A stretch of DNA of 34,360 bases from Haplomitrium mnioides (Eukaryota; Marchantiophyta; Haplomitriopsida; Calobryales): contig JBNGIS010033885.1 in NCBI GenBank assembly GCA_049999725.1, forward strand, positions 1 through 34,360. Reading direction: 5' to 3'. A model generated the notes under the pieces. The model saw only the letters and a program-made list of their open reading frames with translations. It searched no databases and was not told where the DNA came from. The translations under genes were made by a program, and so were the position numbers. Position 1 is the first letter of the stretch; the number at the start of each line of letters is the position of its first letter. Shown here piece after piece: positions 10,772-22,860 of the stretch.

Positions 10772-13700
10772 TCACTGCTGTCTGACAATCATGTGGGTCT
10801 CAGATGACTGATATGATGCTTCTCTGTCCTTTGCTAGCAGACGTGCTTTTCTTCTGGCTCTACTGGGTGCGCTCTTGGCTGAGGTCCGTGGATCAGGTAC
10901 CCCGAACACCCAATCGAGTACGTTCAGGTACTTGGATCTAAAAACATCTCGCTCCTCTGCATAGCAATGCATAATAATGGACGTTGCCATGCTGAAGACG
11001 ACTACGTCCATTCGATCTGGTGCCGATAGTTTCAAGTGCTGCAGAAGACCCGAGTCATTCACACAAATTGCAAAGCTCTCCACAGCGCGAGAGAAACAAT
11101 ACAGGGCCAATTCCATGCGCCTTGATTTCTTCTCGATCAGGACGGATAATCCTGATGGAAACTGCAACAAACAACACTGCATCAGCTCCTGTCATTCATT
11201 CATGCTCCTTTGACTTCAGTGCTTGGAAGGGACAAGAAGGCAACCATTTTCTGCTTTCATGAGATCCCCATCTAAAACTATTCAATGAGTTCTGTAAAAT
11301 AAATGAACAGAGTAGGGAGTATTACCGTGCCCAGTGCCACAAGAACAGGGCTGCAATCATCAAACAATCGGAAGACCCCGCAAGTCGACAACCTGGATAA
11401 ACAGTCATGAAAATTTAGGTTTAGCAATCAGGAACTAGACATGTTTATGAATGAATTACAAGACAACCAATTTGAGCAATGACTGGAAGCTTACCAGGCT
11501 GATGCACAGTAGGCAGTTAGAAAAAGGCTTGATCTGGCCGTTCCAAGAATTGTCTTGGGCAGTACCGGAAAAGGCCTGCAAAACGGAGACACCGAGATTT
11601 AGCTGGTTCAGGCATGAAACTTCTTCACTAGAATATGCCAACTCTCCTCCTAAATCCTAAATTTAATGAATATACTGTGAATGCAACCAACTCCTTTGAC
11701 ATGTACAAACAAACTTGTAGCATGGAAGAGAAGTACTTGGGTCCCAGTGTTGATGCAAAACAACCACCCAGACCCAGATGCAAATTTTTGAGCTAAGAAA
11801 TTAATGAGTAATGCGAATGGAGAGTTCGCACATTGGGTTCCATGTGAAACTCACGGCAGCAACGTACATGGCAACATATTTTCTCTTCACATCATATCCA
11901 AGAGTATGGATCTATTAATGCATCGCATATTCAAACAAACACAGAGTTACAACACAGTTAAAGCAAAAGGAATAGCAGCTAACAAACCTACACAACAACA
12001 AACAAGGGGCACAACAAAAACAACTTCCAGCGACAGTTTGGTGTCAGTGCCGAGTCTTGGTACCCAAACTCCATGTTACAGCCGCCTCAGTCTCCCTTTC
12101 AGAAATAGTTGTTACTATCATCTCTTTTCTGTTTAAGCCAATTATATCAGGCCTAGAATCAAGTTAGCATTTATCTCTCTCCTGGCTGGATTTGAAACAC
12201 TCGGTAGCTGATGTATGCTGCCTTAAATTTGATAGTGTGAGCATGAAATACATTATTGTCTTATCACTAACTCTCCCGCACCCAATCTCCCGAATATTAT
12301 CCCACACAAATGGTGTTCCCTCAGCTCCAAAAAAATGAGAGATCGACCAGAGAAATATTATTTACCATGTTGAATAAGGAGCATTAGAACCAATACGAGC
12401 AACATGGTTGGCTGCTTTAGAAGCTGGCAGTGCTAATGTAGACTGCATTCCACCAACTTCTAGCCCATAGCCAAGCTCTCCGTCTCTTCCATGCCATTGT
12501 GCTTGAGCCCCTTCACTGACTTTCACAGGCCTAAGGAAAGCCATATCATTATGTGTTCAGGTGAAGAACCAGAGATTCCCAGAAAAGTTACAATAAGCAA
12601 GTTGGCCATGCCAGAGAGAAGGGTTACTGTGATCAAATCCCCAAAAAATAGTTGATGTAACACAAAATCATATATCAGAATATTTGTTGGAAACCCAAAC
12701 AAACACCGTTTAGAAAGTAACCACAAAAAACAGACATGGAACCCCACCAAAATGTAGCATTGAAAGTTGCTATGGGAGAGAGTAGCATAAACTACACAAA
12801 CTTCCGATGTAAGTTGGAATAGCCTAGCAAAAACTGGTGTCAGCTTGATGCCATAAAGTTGACTGGTCTGAAACTTTGTGCCCAACACCATGACGTGCTG
12901 TCTTCAGTCTCTATGTTTCCCTAGTTGTCATATACCCTAGTTCTGACTGGTAAACCCCAACTACACAACTGAAGACAAGTAGTCAGTATCTGAGCTCACA
13001 AGGATCAGTCATTCAGGTTCCCAACCACAAACTTCCGCCATGTGTACATACACCCATACACTACCACGTTGCATTGAATAGGGTTGCGACTTTCCCGTAC
13101 TCTCTTTCACTTCTTTATTAAAACTGGAAGAGGTGCTGTCCACCATGGAAGCCCCACTACCTACTACTATCACAATTCTCCTCTGTGTTGACGAAATTGT
13201 CCTGACGTGAACCAGTAGTACTGGAGTACAACAGCAGCTCTTGGCTCTAGACCAACTCTGTACTCACTCTGGCATGACTGTAATGCTCAAATTAGTTCCA
13301 GTGTCAACTTGTTCTTATAGTAAAAATAACATGTCTAGTTCTTATACAGAACAGTGGAAGGTTAGGTAGGCCTACTGTGTAAAGTCAAGCACTGGACCTG
13401 GACCTGGATCAGGACCCAGGGCCCACTGTACACAAACTGTACAGTCATATGTTGGGATGTAGGACTAGGATCCAGCAACCCATGACCATGCCCCAGCACC
13501 CAGGACCTGGAACATTTCCCTAGTGCAGAAGGCAAGTACTCAATACCATTTTCTTGCAAGTAGGAGTGCCAACAGAAGACCTTGTGATTTCAGCATAGCT
13601 GGTTGGGAGCTCCAATTCTTCATCAGTAGCAACAGTATACTTCTGTTTAGTTGTGAATTTATAAGCTAGAGTTACAATCTGTCATTTCCAAGCTCTTTCT

Positions 13701-16700
13701 ACAGCTTTCATGGTACCTGAACTTTCATTCTGTAAAACACAAGAGCTTGTATTTCCCATTGGTATTTCTACCATTACGAGTTCAGAGGATTATCTTCTAT
13801 CCAATGAGACCAACCCAACAAGATATAGACCAACATGGGCTAAAGCTGTTCCCAAGTTTGATAAAAAGAAATTAAATGTCATGGAGTAAAATGGTCGACA
13901 AGCCACCCGTGACTGGTGCAAGAGGGACCAACTCATGTCCATAGCAGCCACACCACTTCTGTTTTTTACAGAAAGCAAACAACTTTATTTACTTTCATGC
14001 ATCAAAGGAACAACCACGGCCAACAATCAGGCTGAGCACAAAAACCAACAACCTATCAATCCCTTTTGGGATCTAGCCTAGAAAACGTAAGTAACCCAAT
14101 ACTCTCAATCCAGATTAGCAGCCACACTTCATCTAAGCAGGAATTATTTAGCAGATGAAGTTGAGACTGCACATGTTCAACAATCTAAGCTCAAAGAAGG
14201 TGGAATCCTTCGACCTCATATGAGCAAAAGACAGCAGATTATTTCTCAAATTCAATAAACAGGAGATTCAAGGGACAATCTGCATTACCTATTTTGCAGA
14301 TTGCCTATGTCATACGATATGGTGGTCATTAGTTTGGAACCCAGTGACAACCTGGACACGGGATTTGTCTGGTTTTGACTGTTACATGTGTTCTACAAGC
14401 AGAAGGTTCATGAGGAAGAGAGGAGCAATAGTGACGATGCTTTACTACATCTCCAGGACAAGGAAAAAGTATGGAGAAGAAGTCTCAAAAGAAAAGGCTC
14501 CCCACAAAGAGAATGCGAAATTTTGAAAATATTGCAAGAAAACCAACCATAGAATTACAGAGTGCCGAAAAATTGGCTGCCAGGAACAAATAGAGAGGCA
14601 GAGGAAGCCTCCAACTGCACATTTTTAAACACTGCAGGCAGTGTGGATACTGTAACGGATGAGTCTGTAACTCTTGTTTTCAATTAGCAAGGTGTCTGCA
14701 ATGACATATCAGAGGACTGGCTATTTGATTCTGGAGTAAGCCACCCTTTAACTGCTAAGTGCGAATGCCTAAAAAAATTTTAACCACCACTTAATTCTCA
14801 CCTTACCTGACGGTAGAAATGTGGTTTGAAGAGGAAAAGGAGAAGCACTTTTCCAAATTCAGCAGCCTACATCAACCAAAAGGTACTACTTCAAGATGTT
14901 TTATATGTACCAAGTATAAAGAAAAATCTAATCGCTATTGGTTGTTTTGATCAGAAACGCTGCAAAACTACTTTTGTCTCTGAGAAATGTATCATTGCCA
15001 GGGCTGATCCCGGCATATTATTTAGAGCCCAGCATGGCAACCTATACAGATTGGTACACGAGATACCCCATGATGCAGTCAATGTATGGGGCATGTCAGC
15101 AAAAACTGACTCAATATAATGACGAAAAGAGTTGCCTTTCAAAAAGACAGCTCAAACAAGCAATGGTTTCCTACAACTCCTTCAGTAGCCTATGTGTACC
15201 AATATCAGTTCCAACCATGTAAGGAAAGTGGTATATCATCGCCTTCATTGAGGACTTCAGCAGATATGCTCATATCTCGTTTGACACCAGCTAGAATAAT
15301 TTTAATTTCTGAGTTCATATTTCCATCTAACTTTAGTATCTGGTAATTTGTATCTGGTGAAGGCGTCAAAAAAGCTTTCATTTTGATAAGAGTGGCGAGT
15401 ATCTGAATTTAGAACTCACTATTCTTCTACAGTCACATGACATTCAGCAACAAGTAACAGCATTTATGGCTATGAAGACCTGGAGAGTAAAACTAGCAAC
15501 AAAAACAAATAAGTGAAAGTTGCAATAGTCTAGGAAAACCTACACAAATCATAACTGCGTAACACGGAGAGTGACAGCGAGGAATTCTCCTCAACAAAGT
15601 GGTGTAGCTGAAAGATTGGCTCGAACCTTGGTTGAGAAAACAGGGTAATGATTTTTCATGCAAAAGCATATTTGGGTGAAGCATATTGAGGTGAAACTAA
15701 CTTCACAAATAAAATCAAGGGAGAAAAAATAGACTAGAAAAAATCTAGTCTACCACCTCAAGGACCAAACATATTGATATTCAACACCATTTTATTAGGA
15801 GAAAGCTTTGTAATGACGTAGATCTACTATAAAGTCCATCCAAGCAAATGGTGGCAGATATTCTGATTAAACCTTTGCCACCAAATTAATTTCTATACCT
15901 AAGAGGGACTGTTAAAAATTAGTTCCTGTGGTCACTTGCTGTTATAGTAAAAATAATAGGTTCTTGTTCTTACAAGTTATAGCTGGATGGGCGCTCCAAT
16001 TCTTCATCAGTAGCAACAGTATACTTCTGTTCTGTTGTGAGTTTATAGCAGCAGGTGATACAATCTGTCATTTTCAAAGTTCTTTCTTCTACAGCTTTCA
16101 TTGTACCAGAATTTCCATCCTGTATAAATACAAGGTCTTGTATTTCTCATTGGTGTTTCTACCATTAAGAGCTCAGAGGTTTCATCTTTTATTCAACAAG
16201 ACCAACAAGTAAATCTGAAAAGAAAAAATCTTGCAAATAGCTCATTACAACTAGTTGAGAACCTGTCAAGTTCAGACAGACAATCAAGGTGGTAGACCAG
16301 TACACAAACTTAGATAATCTAAATAGGATTTCAGACTCCAGGCTTACAGGATAACTAGCAGGACAAACAGCTGGTGCAAGGAACAAGACATCTAGAGCCC
16401 ATCTCCCACTCCTGCAATGTGGCTGAAACGTGGCAAGAACCCCTCCAAAAATTTCTCACCAGACTAGCAGCTACTCCAGAAAGGCAATGTCCTCCTGTAA
16501 GGGGACTTCTATGAACAAGTAGAGCTTCAAGCAATTTATCTATTGCTCACACCACAACACCTTAGTGTATCTTTGCAGCTGAGTTCGGCATAGTCACTGC
16601 TGAAGCATATGAAGTTCTGAAACTAATTACCTACTTGACATCTTTAGGGACACTTTATCTTCCAAATACCCTCCCATGACGTAGGAGACAAGCATCAGCA

Positions 16701-19700
16701 TGTCAAAACATCCCACAGACTGGTACAGTCGATGCAAAAAAATGGTGGGACCACACTAATAGATCACCTGTCTACCCGTTATCTCAGCCCTCTGGCAATC
16801 CTACAGCACAGCCTCTCACACAGTCGAGAATACAAAAACAGTCAACCACACCAGACCCAACACCAACTGATGAGCAACATCTTGTACACAGCTCCAACTC
16901 AGACTTGAAACAGCCAAAAAGGTATAAGAGTTTCTCGGTCTGATCAAAGATGGCTAGCACTCTTGTTCCCAGAACTGCTGTCACATGAGATTGGAGGCTT
17001 GGGATAATATCTTTACAAGTACTGAGGAAACTACAAACATTTAGAGATTAGAGAAAATACAGTGTGTTACCTACTCATCCTTTCTGTTAAACTCTACTTT
17101 AGTTTCTTCATCACACCCTGGTGTACATTGTATTCTCAGTCCTTCTAGCCTTGAGACTAGTTTGGGATCACAACCAAAGTCTATTTTATTCTATTCTAGA
17201 CTTAGCCAGCTGACTTATGTACTTGATAAGCAAGTGAGGCATTTTGGGCATAAGCCCCAAAGCCTCTGCTTCATGCAAATGATTATTCCCGTTTGTTGCA
17301 GTGTTGCACTGACAGTCAGCTACCGGGTACAGAACAAAAAGTGCCTTCCAAAGAATGATCACTACTTTCATTACGAATTAAGAGTTTATATTCACACTCA
17401 GCACAACAGATGATAAAATAATACAGATTTATGCCACACAAAAAAAACAGAGATGAAAGATTTTAGAGCATTTATTTACAGTCTCATCATGAATGCATGG
17501 CTCTAAAATACTCCAGACAACGTCCACTTTGATAAAAATTCACTATGACCAGCAAAAATAAGTGTGAAATGCATACCTAGCAAAGAGACCTTGCCGATGA
17601 ACGAGGAGGGCAGGGACAAGATAAACAGGGAGATAAACTGGAATTGATCGAAAATAAGATCTTCCCAAAAATCTAACAAAATGTTCAACACACCCTTGAT
17701 TTCCATGTATCATCTGCACAGAAAGTCAACAACACAAGAAATGGGACTGAGTTTCATCTGCACCGTTAGTTTTGACAGAAACGAAGGGCTACTTAATAAG
17801 GTTTAAGGTTATTAACGGGGCCAGCACTGTGGAAACTAACACTTTTTGCAACTTGACCACAGACTGTACCACAATGAGACCCTATGTTGAATAGATTTCT
17901 CCTTTCCAAAAGGGACTACAAAACGAGTCTACAAGCAAGACTAATGGAACTTATTGTTGCAAAGTGATCCCAAAATATCAGGAGCATCAATACATCTTAC
18001 TATATAAAGTTATGAAGATGTGGAGAGTAAAACTAACCACAAAAACAAATAAATGGAAGCTGCAATAGTCTAGGAAAAACCTACACACATCAACGTTGCA
18101 ATATTACTACCAACATTAAACTCTCCAAGTATCTTCCATCTACACTCATCACAGATAACGTTGTCTCATCTTATGCTGAAGATTTTCCATCAGCCCTCAA
18201 AATCAACACAGTTCACAATGCAAGTGAAAACCCCTAAAAGGATTACTTACTTTGCAAGGTACTCTCATGTCAGGTGAAAGTGAAAGGTTGATGCCTTTTT
18301 TTCTGTAATGCTGCTCAACTGCCCAGTATTTTTCTTGTAAATCACTCTTGAAAGCTAGTGCATTGATCCCCTTCACAATAGATGTGTCTTTCCCACTGTG
18401 TGTATTGAGGAATGAAATGTATGATGATGGCAAGCTGTTTGGTTTAAGAATCCATGCAGATCTACAAAATGAAAAGTAGCTCAAGTCAGATTTTCAGGCT
18501 ATCTGCAAAATAATTTGCTAAACATGGGAAACTCAGATCTGGCTGTGGCATCTGAAACAAAACAAGTCACCACAAAGGAATGTAAGCATACAGTATCTGG
18601 GACGATGACAGACACATAAGAAATGTGTCACCGTGTTTCCAAGTCATGGGCCTACAGAGCCAGCCCATTCTCTTGCTTTTAATCCCACAGCGAGCTGCAA
18701 GAACCGATGCTCGCATCAAAATATATAGGGCCATGCTTGTGTGCCGAGTTTTGGGTCCTGTCAATAATAATGAAGGCCCAGCTATTGCACCAGCAGCCAA
18801 AGATCGCCACCTTCCAGTCCTGAAACAGTTGAAGAAAGACAGTGTTTATAGTTGTTAATAAAAGGAAGCACTTCTTACAAACAGAAAAAGGCTTCCCATC
18901 TTAGGAATAACAAAGCCCAAACACAGAAAATCTTGTTGCAATCTTCAGCATGACATAAAAACCCAGGATCCTGAAATTAGAGCAGGAAATCAAGGCCAAC
19001 ATTTTGAACATTCACGTATTGTTCTGGCCGTTGGGTGGGGACCAGCTTCTTGCCTTTGACCCACCCGCAATTTGAAGGCTGGGATACTCATATATGCTCG
19101 CTGTGCATACAGGGCAACATCCTTCAATAATGAGAAGGCAACAGCAAGTTAGGGCTCTCTGAAAGCCCAAACTGCATACTACAAACACTGGTAGCCAAGC
19201 AAAGAGTTTATCAAATTTATCTGAACCAAAAGATTGAAACTAGAAGCCAATTTATCAATCAATATCTTTAAAACCACTCCATATAGGTGGAAATTTGGGA
19301 TGCTGGTGGTACAGGTCCAGTTCAAATGATCTCCTGTCAAAAGACTAACATCTGAAATGTACAAAACGAGGTTACATGGACTTGTCAGTCAGAATCTCAG
19401 CTACACGTAGACTTTCAAACAATTTGGCAATCCCTATCCCAAAATGGCTAAGGAGCCAAGGCTTGAAAGGTGAAGAGATTTTGTAGTAATAAATATACCA
19501 ATAAGAGAATGCAAGTAACTACAGAGCACACAGTATCATGAAAATTCATACAAATCCAACCATGCACATACTCGCGACGCCCCCCAACTGCAGCAATTGT
19601 TTCGTCCACTGTGCTGAAACCACCTGCAAAGGTGCCTAAAAATAGGCCATATCTTAAAGTTTCCTTCAAGCCTTCCATGATAGCTTCTCTATTTGACTTT

Positions 19701-20608
19701 CCAGAAGATCTGCAAAATCAACAAACTTTAATAAGCATTCTGTATGTTACGGGACTGAAGGCGAGGAAGAGTTAATTCATATGACACAATGCCATCGTGA
19801 CCAGATCCCAGCAACTTTGAGCTTCCATCAAAAACTTCCTCATGACAAATCATTTGATAGGATTGATAAAGCAGTGTTGTTCCTTCTATTATTTAAGCTG
19901 TCAAGAGAACAATTGCTACTATATTCTATGCATGCTGATCTCAGTTCCAACGACTCATTTTGACATTTACGTCAAATAGTTTGTAAGTAGCAAGTTGAAA
20001 CTTTACAACGTCTGCAATGCCGAAGCTTCATCTTGGCTGCGTCTCGAACTTACTTCGGATCCCAGAACGAGATCATGTCTGGCGTTCCGCCCTGAGTTTT
20101 CAAAACACACGAACTCTACAGGCACGTTACTCGACCTCCCAACTTGTCCGTATTATTAATACAAATATGGATCCTAGTCTCACCTCGCAGAAGCCCGGCG
20201 CTTGAAACGAGAGAGGATGGCAAACAATGCAAGGCCACCACGCAAACCTGCGCCAATTACAAAACCCTTCGTAGACGCAGCAATGCAGCGCTCGATGTTC
20301 AAAGCAAAACTGCTGTCTTGACCGGATGAAGAGCAAACAAAATCATCATCCGATAATTCTCCGAATTCCTCATCCCTTTCGGAGCTGTCGTAATCGCTTG
20401 CATCTCCCTCGTCCCCATCGTTTGGCTTCAGCATCGGATCCATTTCCTTGTCCCCTTGCAATACTCTCTGACTCATAGACCTCACCAATTGTTTATCTAG
20501 GAGAGGAAGGTCCACGAAACTCCCTTCCCTACTGAGGTCTTTCTTGACCTCTTTCATGTAAGGCGAGCCATCTCGATAAAATCCTAGCATTGACATTGTT
20601 TTGCACAA
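10772..20608 (-). CDS. Plant TMEM135-like membrane protein, 8 exons
   Basis: Exons: 20608-20184, 19709-19572, 18819-18592, 18461-18251, 17713-17577, 11575-11495, 11392-11326, 11161-10772. All introns are GT-AG with matching phases, giving 558 aa. The match is to the plant family related to animal TMEM135, which carries Tim17/22/23-like motifs. Plant members are little characterised, and animal TMEM135 acts in peroxisomes and mitochondria. The N-terminal 100 residues are acidic and probably disordered. Hydrophobic GLRGGLALFAILSRF is near 120-135. Conserved blocks are LRYGLFLGTFAGGFSTVDE, AGPSLLLTGPKTRHTSMALY, WKHGDTFLMCLSSSQIL, PVYLPVYLVPALLVHRQ, GTARSSLFLTAYCASAW, IEKKSRRMELALYC and FRSKYLNVLDWVFGVP. 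Start codons at 20608, 20596 and 20590 are all possible. Intron 5 is 6 kb because a Copia element lies in it on the opposite strand. The gene looks intact. Confidence 0.93.
12366..12530 (-). other. Exon-like 165-bp segment in intron 5 of the TMEM135-like gene
   Basis: The segment is bounded by TGGCTTTCCTTAG (acceptor) and ATG|GTAAAT (donor). It is 165 nt, divisible by three, and fits phase 2 on both sides, so splicing it in would keep the TMEM135-like frame. The 55 residues (PVKVSEGAQAQWHGRDGELG, then YGLEVGGMQSTLALPASKAA, then NHVARIGSNAPYST) look like real protein. I do not recognise their source. Remembered homologues join the flanking exons directly without such an insert. It could be a cassette exon, a captured exon of another gene, or chance. 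Confidence 0.4.
13279..13815 (+). repeat. 5' LTR of the intronic Copia element (interrupted)
   Basis: It aligns by eye to 15910-16200 in two blocks. One block starts TGTAATGCTCAAATTAGTTCC. The other starts CATAGCTGGTTGGGAGCTCC and runs to about 13815. Between the blocks lie about 240 bp (13350-13591) absent from the 3' LTR. End points are approximate. Confidence 0.75.
13350..13591. other. Insertion of about 240 bp in the 5' LTR
   Basis: This block has no counterpart in the 3' LTR. It is richer in G+C than its surroundings and holds repeated GGACCTGG / CCAGGTCC-type motifs in both orientations. I could not define terminal inverted repeats or a clear target duplication, so its class is open. 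Loss from the 3' LTR is the alternative. Confidence 0.45.
15471..15550. repeat. 80-bp dispersed repeat, copy in Copia integrase remnant
   Basis: From TATGAAGACCTGGAGAG to CCTACACAAATC this matches 18011-18091 with about nine differences and one indel. It interrupts the integrase remnant between the HDIQQQVTAFMA reading and SPQQSGVAER, so it looks inserted. Confidence 0.65.
15910..16200 (+). repeat. 3' LTR of the intronic Copia element
   Basis: It starts TGTTAAAAATTAGTTCC directly after a purine tract and matches the 5' LTR through ATAGCTGGATGGGCGCTCC to the AGACCAAC region near 16200. The length of about 290 bp is typical of small Copia LTRs. The right boundary is uncertain because the LTRs have diverged. 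Confidence 0.75.
16201..17576. other. Remainder of intron 5, no recognised feature
   Basis: Between the 3' LTR and exon 5 of the TMEM135-like gene I see no protein similarity, clear repeat or RNA gene. Short open frames here have no coding character. Confidence 0.5.
18011..18091. repeat. 80-bp dispersed repeat, copy in intron 4
   Basis: This is the second copy of the repeat at 15471-15550, in the same orientation, within the intron between exons 4 and 5 of the TMEM135-like gene. It has no coding sense here. The two copies are the only ones noticed in the window. Confidence 0.65.
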
Positions 20609-21240
20609 TCAATAACGCGAAGGCCAGTGCATAGGGTCCGAAATGGGAGAAAAACAGGCGTTCGTCAGATTCCTAAGAGGAGAGAAGAGGTGCGGGGGAG
20701 GAGCAACAATCAAAGCAGAGAGAAGCCGACCCTGTCATGTGCGAAATGTGAAGAATCGGACCCAAGAAAACTGACATCTGCGTGGTGACTTGGTCGAGTT
20801 CCAAAAAAAGTAGCCAACACGAAAAGAGAGACAAGGCAAAAGCATCGATGAGAAATACTTGGAGGAGTCGGATTCGGTAAATTAGATCGACCAACGACCA
20901 GAATTGTCGTATGAAGGGGATACAACCACCATAGCTTTTTCTTCTCCTCTACTTTTCTGCCATATCTTGCACCTGTTCTTCTCCCTCAAAATTGTCTTTC
21001 TTGCTGTCCGTCCTCCTCCTCCTGGCTATGGGGGGCCCGCTGCAAGCCGCCCCCTCTTCCTCTTCTCTCTCTCTCTCTCTCTCTATTCTATTCTTCCTCT
21101 GTACCTAAACTAGCGGGACCGCCTAAATTCTAGCACTTCAAGAACGCTGTCAGATTCCGATGGAGATTCTGCCGTTTCGTGTCCCACATCCCGGGAACTA
21201 GCACGGGAGGCCTTCGTGGACTATTGGGATTGGACTAATT
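20609..21240 (-). promoter_or_regulatory. Upstream region of the TMEM135-like gene, with (CT)n tract
   Basis: This must hold the promoter and 5'UTR of the minus-strand gene. Read on the minus strand, a pyrimidine-rich stretch ending CTCTTAG at about 20672 could be a leader-intron acceptor. A 21-nt CT microsatellite (21064-21084) reads as GA repeats on the gene strand, a frequent feature of plant core promoters. No TATA box stood out. Confidence 0.4.
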
Positions 21241-21540
21241 AGAGATTCCTTTGGTGCTTACGTCCTGATGCTGGAATTGTTTTGACCGTCGATAGGCCAT
21301 TCCCGGCGACAACGCCGACAAGGCATTCGGCCGGTGGGACCTGACGTGAATGATTCGTGATGCGTAGAAACCCCTGGTGAGAGTGAGCCTACTTTGTCTT
21401 CGGTGTTTCATATGCTTTCTATGCAAAAGTGTTTCCAAAAGCACATGAGGAAGTCTTTGTGGGTTGTGAGTTTCTTGGACTTTTACTTGTTTAGCTTTCC
21501 AGTTTTTGTTACTAGCACATACTAAAACTAAAGGTGGAGA

Positions 21541-22860
21541 TTTTGTTGCATGTAGGTTGGCAATCCCCTCACTACAAGCATGATGTTGACGACGAGCAAT
21601 GCTTATCCTACACTCAAATTGGGTTGTAACATACCAAACCCTAAGTATATGTGATGGCAAAAATATCTTATTCATCACACAAGTAGAAATTCGCACACAC
21701 AATAATCACATTGGAAACATATTAATGCAAAGTCAAAAAGTACTAGATACAAACTACTACTCAAAACAAGAATGAATTTTTTTTTTCAAAAAAAAAAAAA
21801 AAACCATGTTTTTAGTTTAAAACAAGGGTATTTTTCCAGAAAAATAGTAAAGTTTTTAAAATTTGTTTGGCATTTTTAACAACTTTGTTTGATAGAAATT
21901 AAATATTTGTATGCAAATTGCAATAAAATTCTTAGTTTTTTGTCAAAATATTGAAACTATCGAATTTAATCAAATGGCCAAAAATTATGTTTTTTTAAAT
22001 GTAAACTTATAATATAGTTGGAAAATAGTCAAACAATGCAAAATTCCAACAATTTTCAAAATGAATATGTTTTCAAATTAAATTTGTAGTTCAAGTTTCA
22101 TGCAAGCATCGATGTATTGCTACTATAAATTAGCTATATGAAAAATAAGTGGAAAATTTGTGGTAAACCTTAACTATGTCAAAGCTTTGAGTTATTGGGG
22201 TTCAGAGTCTAAGGTCATACAAGCTTAGTCATCCTATGTTTGCAAAGGGTTCTAAATTTTGCTTCAAAATCCATGCATGTATGAGGTTCCAAGTTTTGTT
22301 TTAGAGTCCATATGCGTATAGGGTTTATTACTCCAAGTGTGCAAAGGCTTTAGTAGGTTATGTGTAAAAGAGCTCAAAGGCCAAATCCAAATGAGTAAGA
22401 ACTTATAATGAACTCTTATGAAGTTCTTCAACCAAATGCCAATAAGGCAAGCGAAAACCAAGCAACCAAAGAACCCAAGTGATTCGAGAGGAACTTCATA
22501 ATGAGGAGTAGGGCAATAAAGCCCTTCTATTTATACAAGAGAAGAATGTGTCATCCCTATTTCTTCACTTACAAGTTACTTCTAATTTCAACCCTACAAT
22601 TGATCACTTAGAAGTTACTTCTAATTTCAACCCTAGAATTGATCACTTAGAAGTTACTTCTAATTTCAACCCTAAAACTCTAAAAGTAGTTTTGAAAGCA
22701 AGTAATGTTATTTGAATTCAACCTTAAAAGTAACCTTCTACTACTTCTTTCATTCCTCTCTATTTTCTTATAAATAGCACAACATCATGCTTGTACTATT
22801 ATATAATCTTCGCCTCCTAATCGATGACGTCATCATCATGACCGACAACTTCAAATAATC
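21541..22860. mobile_element. LTR-like AT-rich region beside the Gypsy remnant
   Basis: The region starts after the polypurine-like AAAGGTGGAGATTTTGT at about 21530, with TGTTGCATG. It ends where the chromodomain reading of the neighbour begins. It contains a 39-bp tandem repeat and a TATA-type TCTTATAAATAG near 22770. The purine tract and TATA suggest a plus-strand LTR. As a minus-strand LTR it would also end in CA at the left. The orientation therefore remains open. There is no coding content. Confidence 0.4.
22573..22683. repeat. 39-bp tandem repeat, about 2.8 units
   Basis: Units AAGTTACTTCTAATTTCAAC plus CCTAGAATTGATCACTTAG recur with period 39 starting near 22573, 22612 and 22651, almost identical to each other. 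Confidence 0.9.

Larger units (their letters stand above)
13279..16200 (+). mobile_element. Internally deleted Ty1/Copia element in intron 5
   Basis: Two diverged direct LTRs enclose degraded coding remnants on the plus strand, opposite to the host gene. A zinc-knuckle-like KYCKKTNHRITEC is near 14530, followed by a protease remnant (DWLFDSGVSHPLT, about 14720). A gag-pre-integrase part then reads VLLQDVLYVPSIKKNLIAIG (14880-14940). An integrase scrap, SPQQSGVAERLARTLVE, is near 15590. The reading then jumps to the RNase H tail, HPSKQMVADILIKPLPP (about 15840-15885), so the reverse transcriptase is missing. A polypurine AAGAGGGAC precedes the 3' LTR at 15910. Many stops and LTR divergence indicate an old, non-autonomous copy. 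Confidence 0.82.

Noticed and set aside
12523-12891. Minus-strand open frame of 122 residues, hydrophobic
   Set aside because: T-rich intron sequence gives a membrane-like translation. There are no homology signs, and it overlaps the exon-like cassette in another frame.
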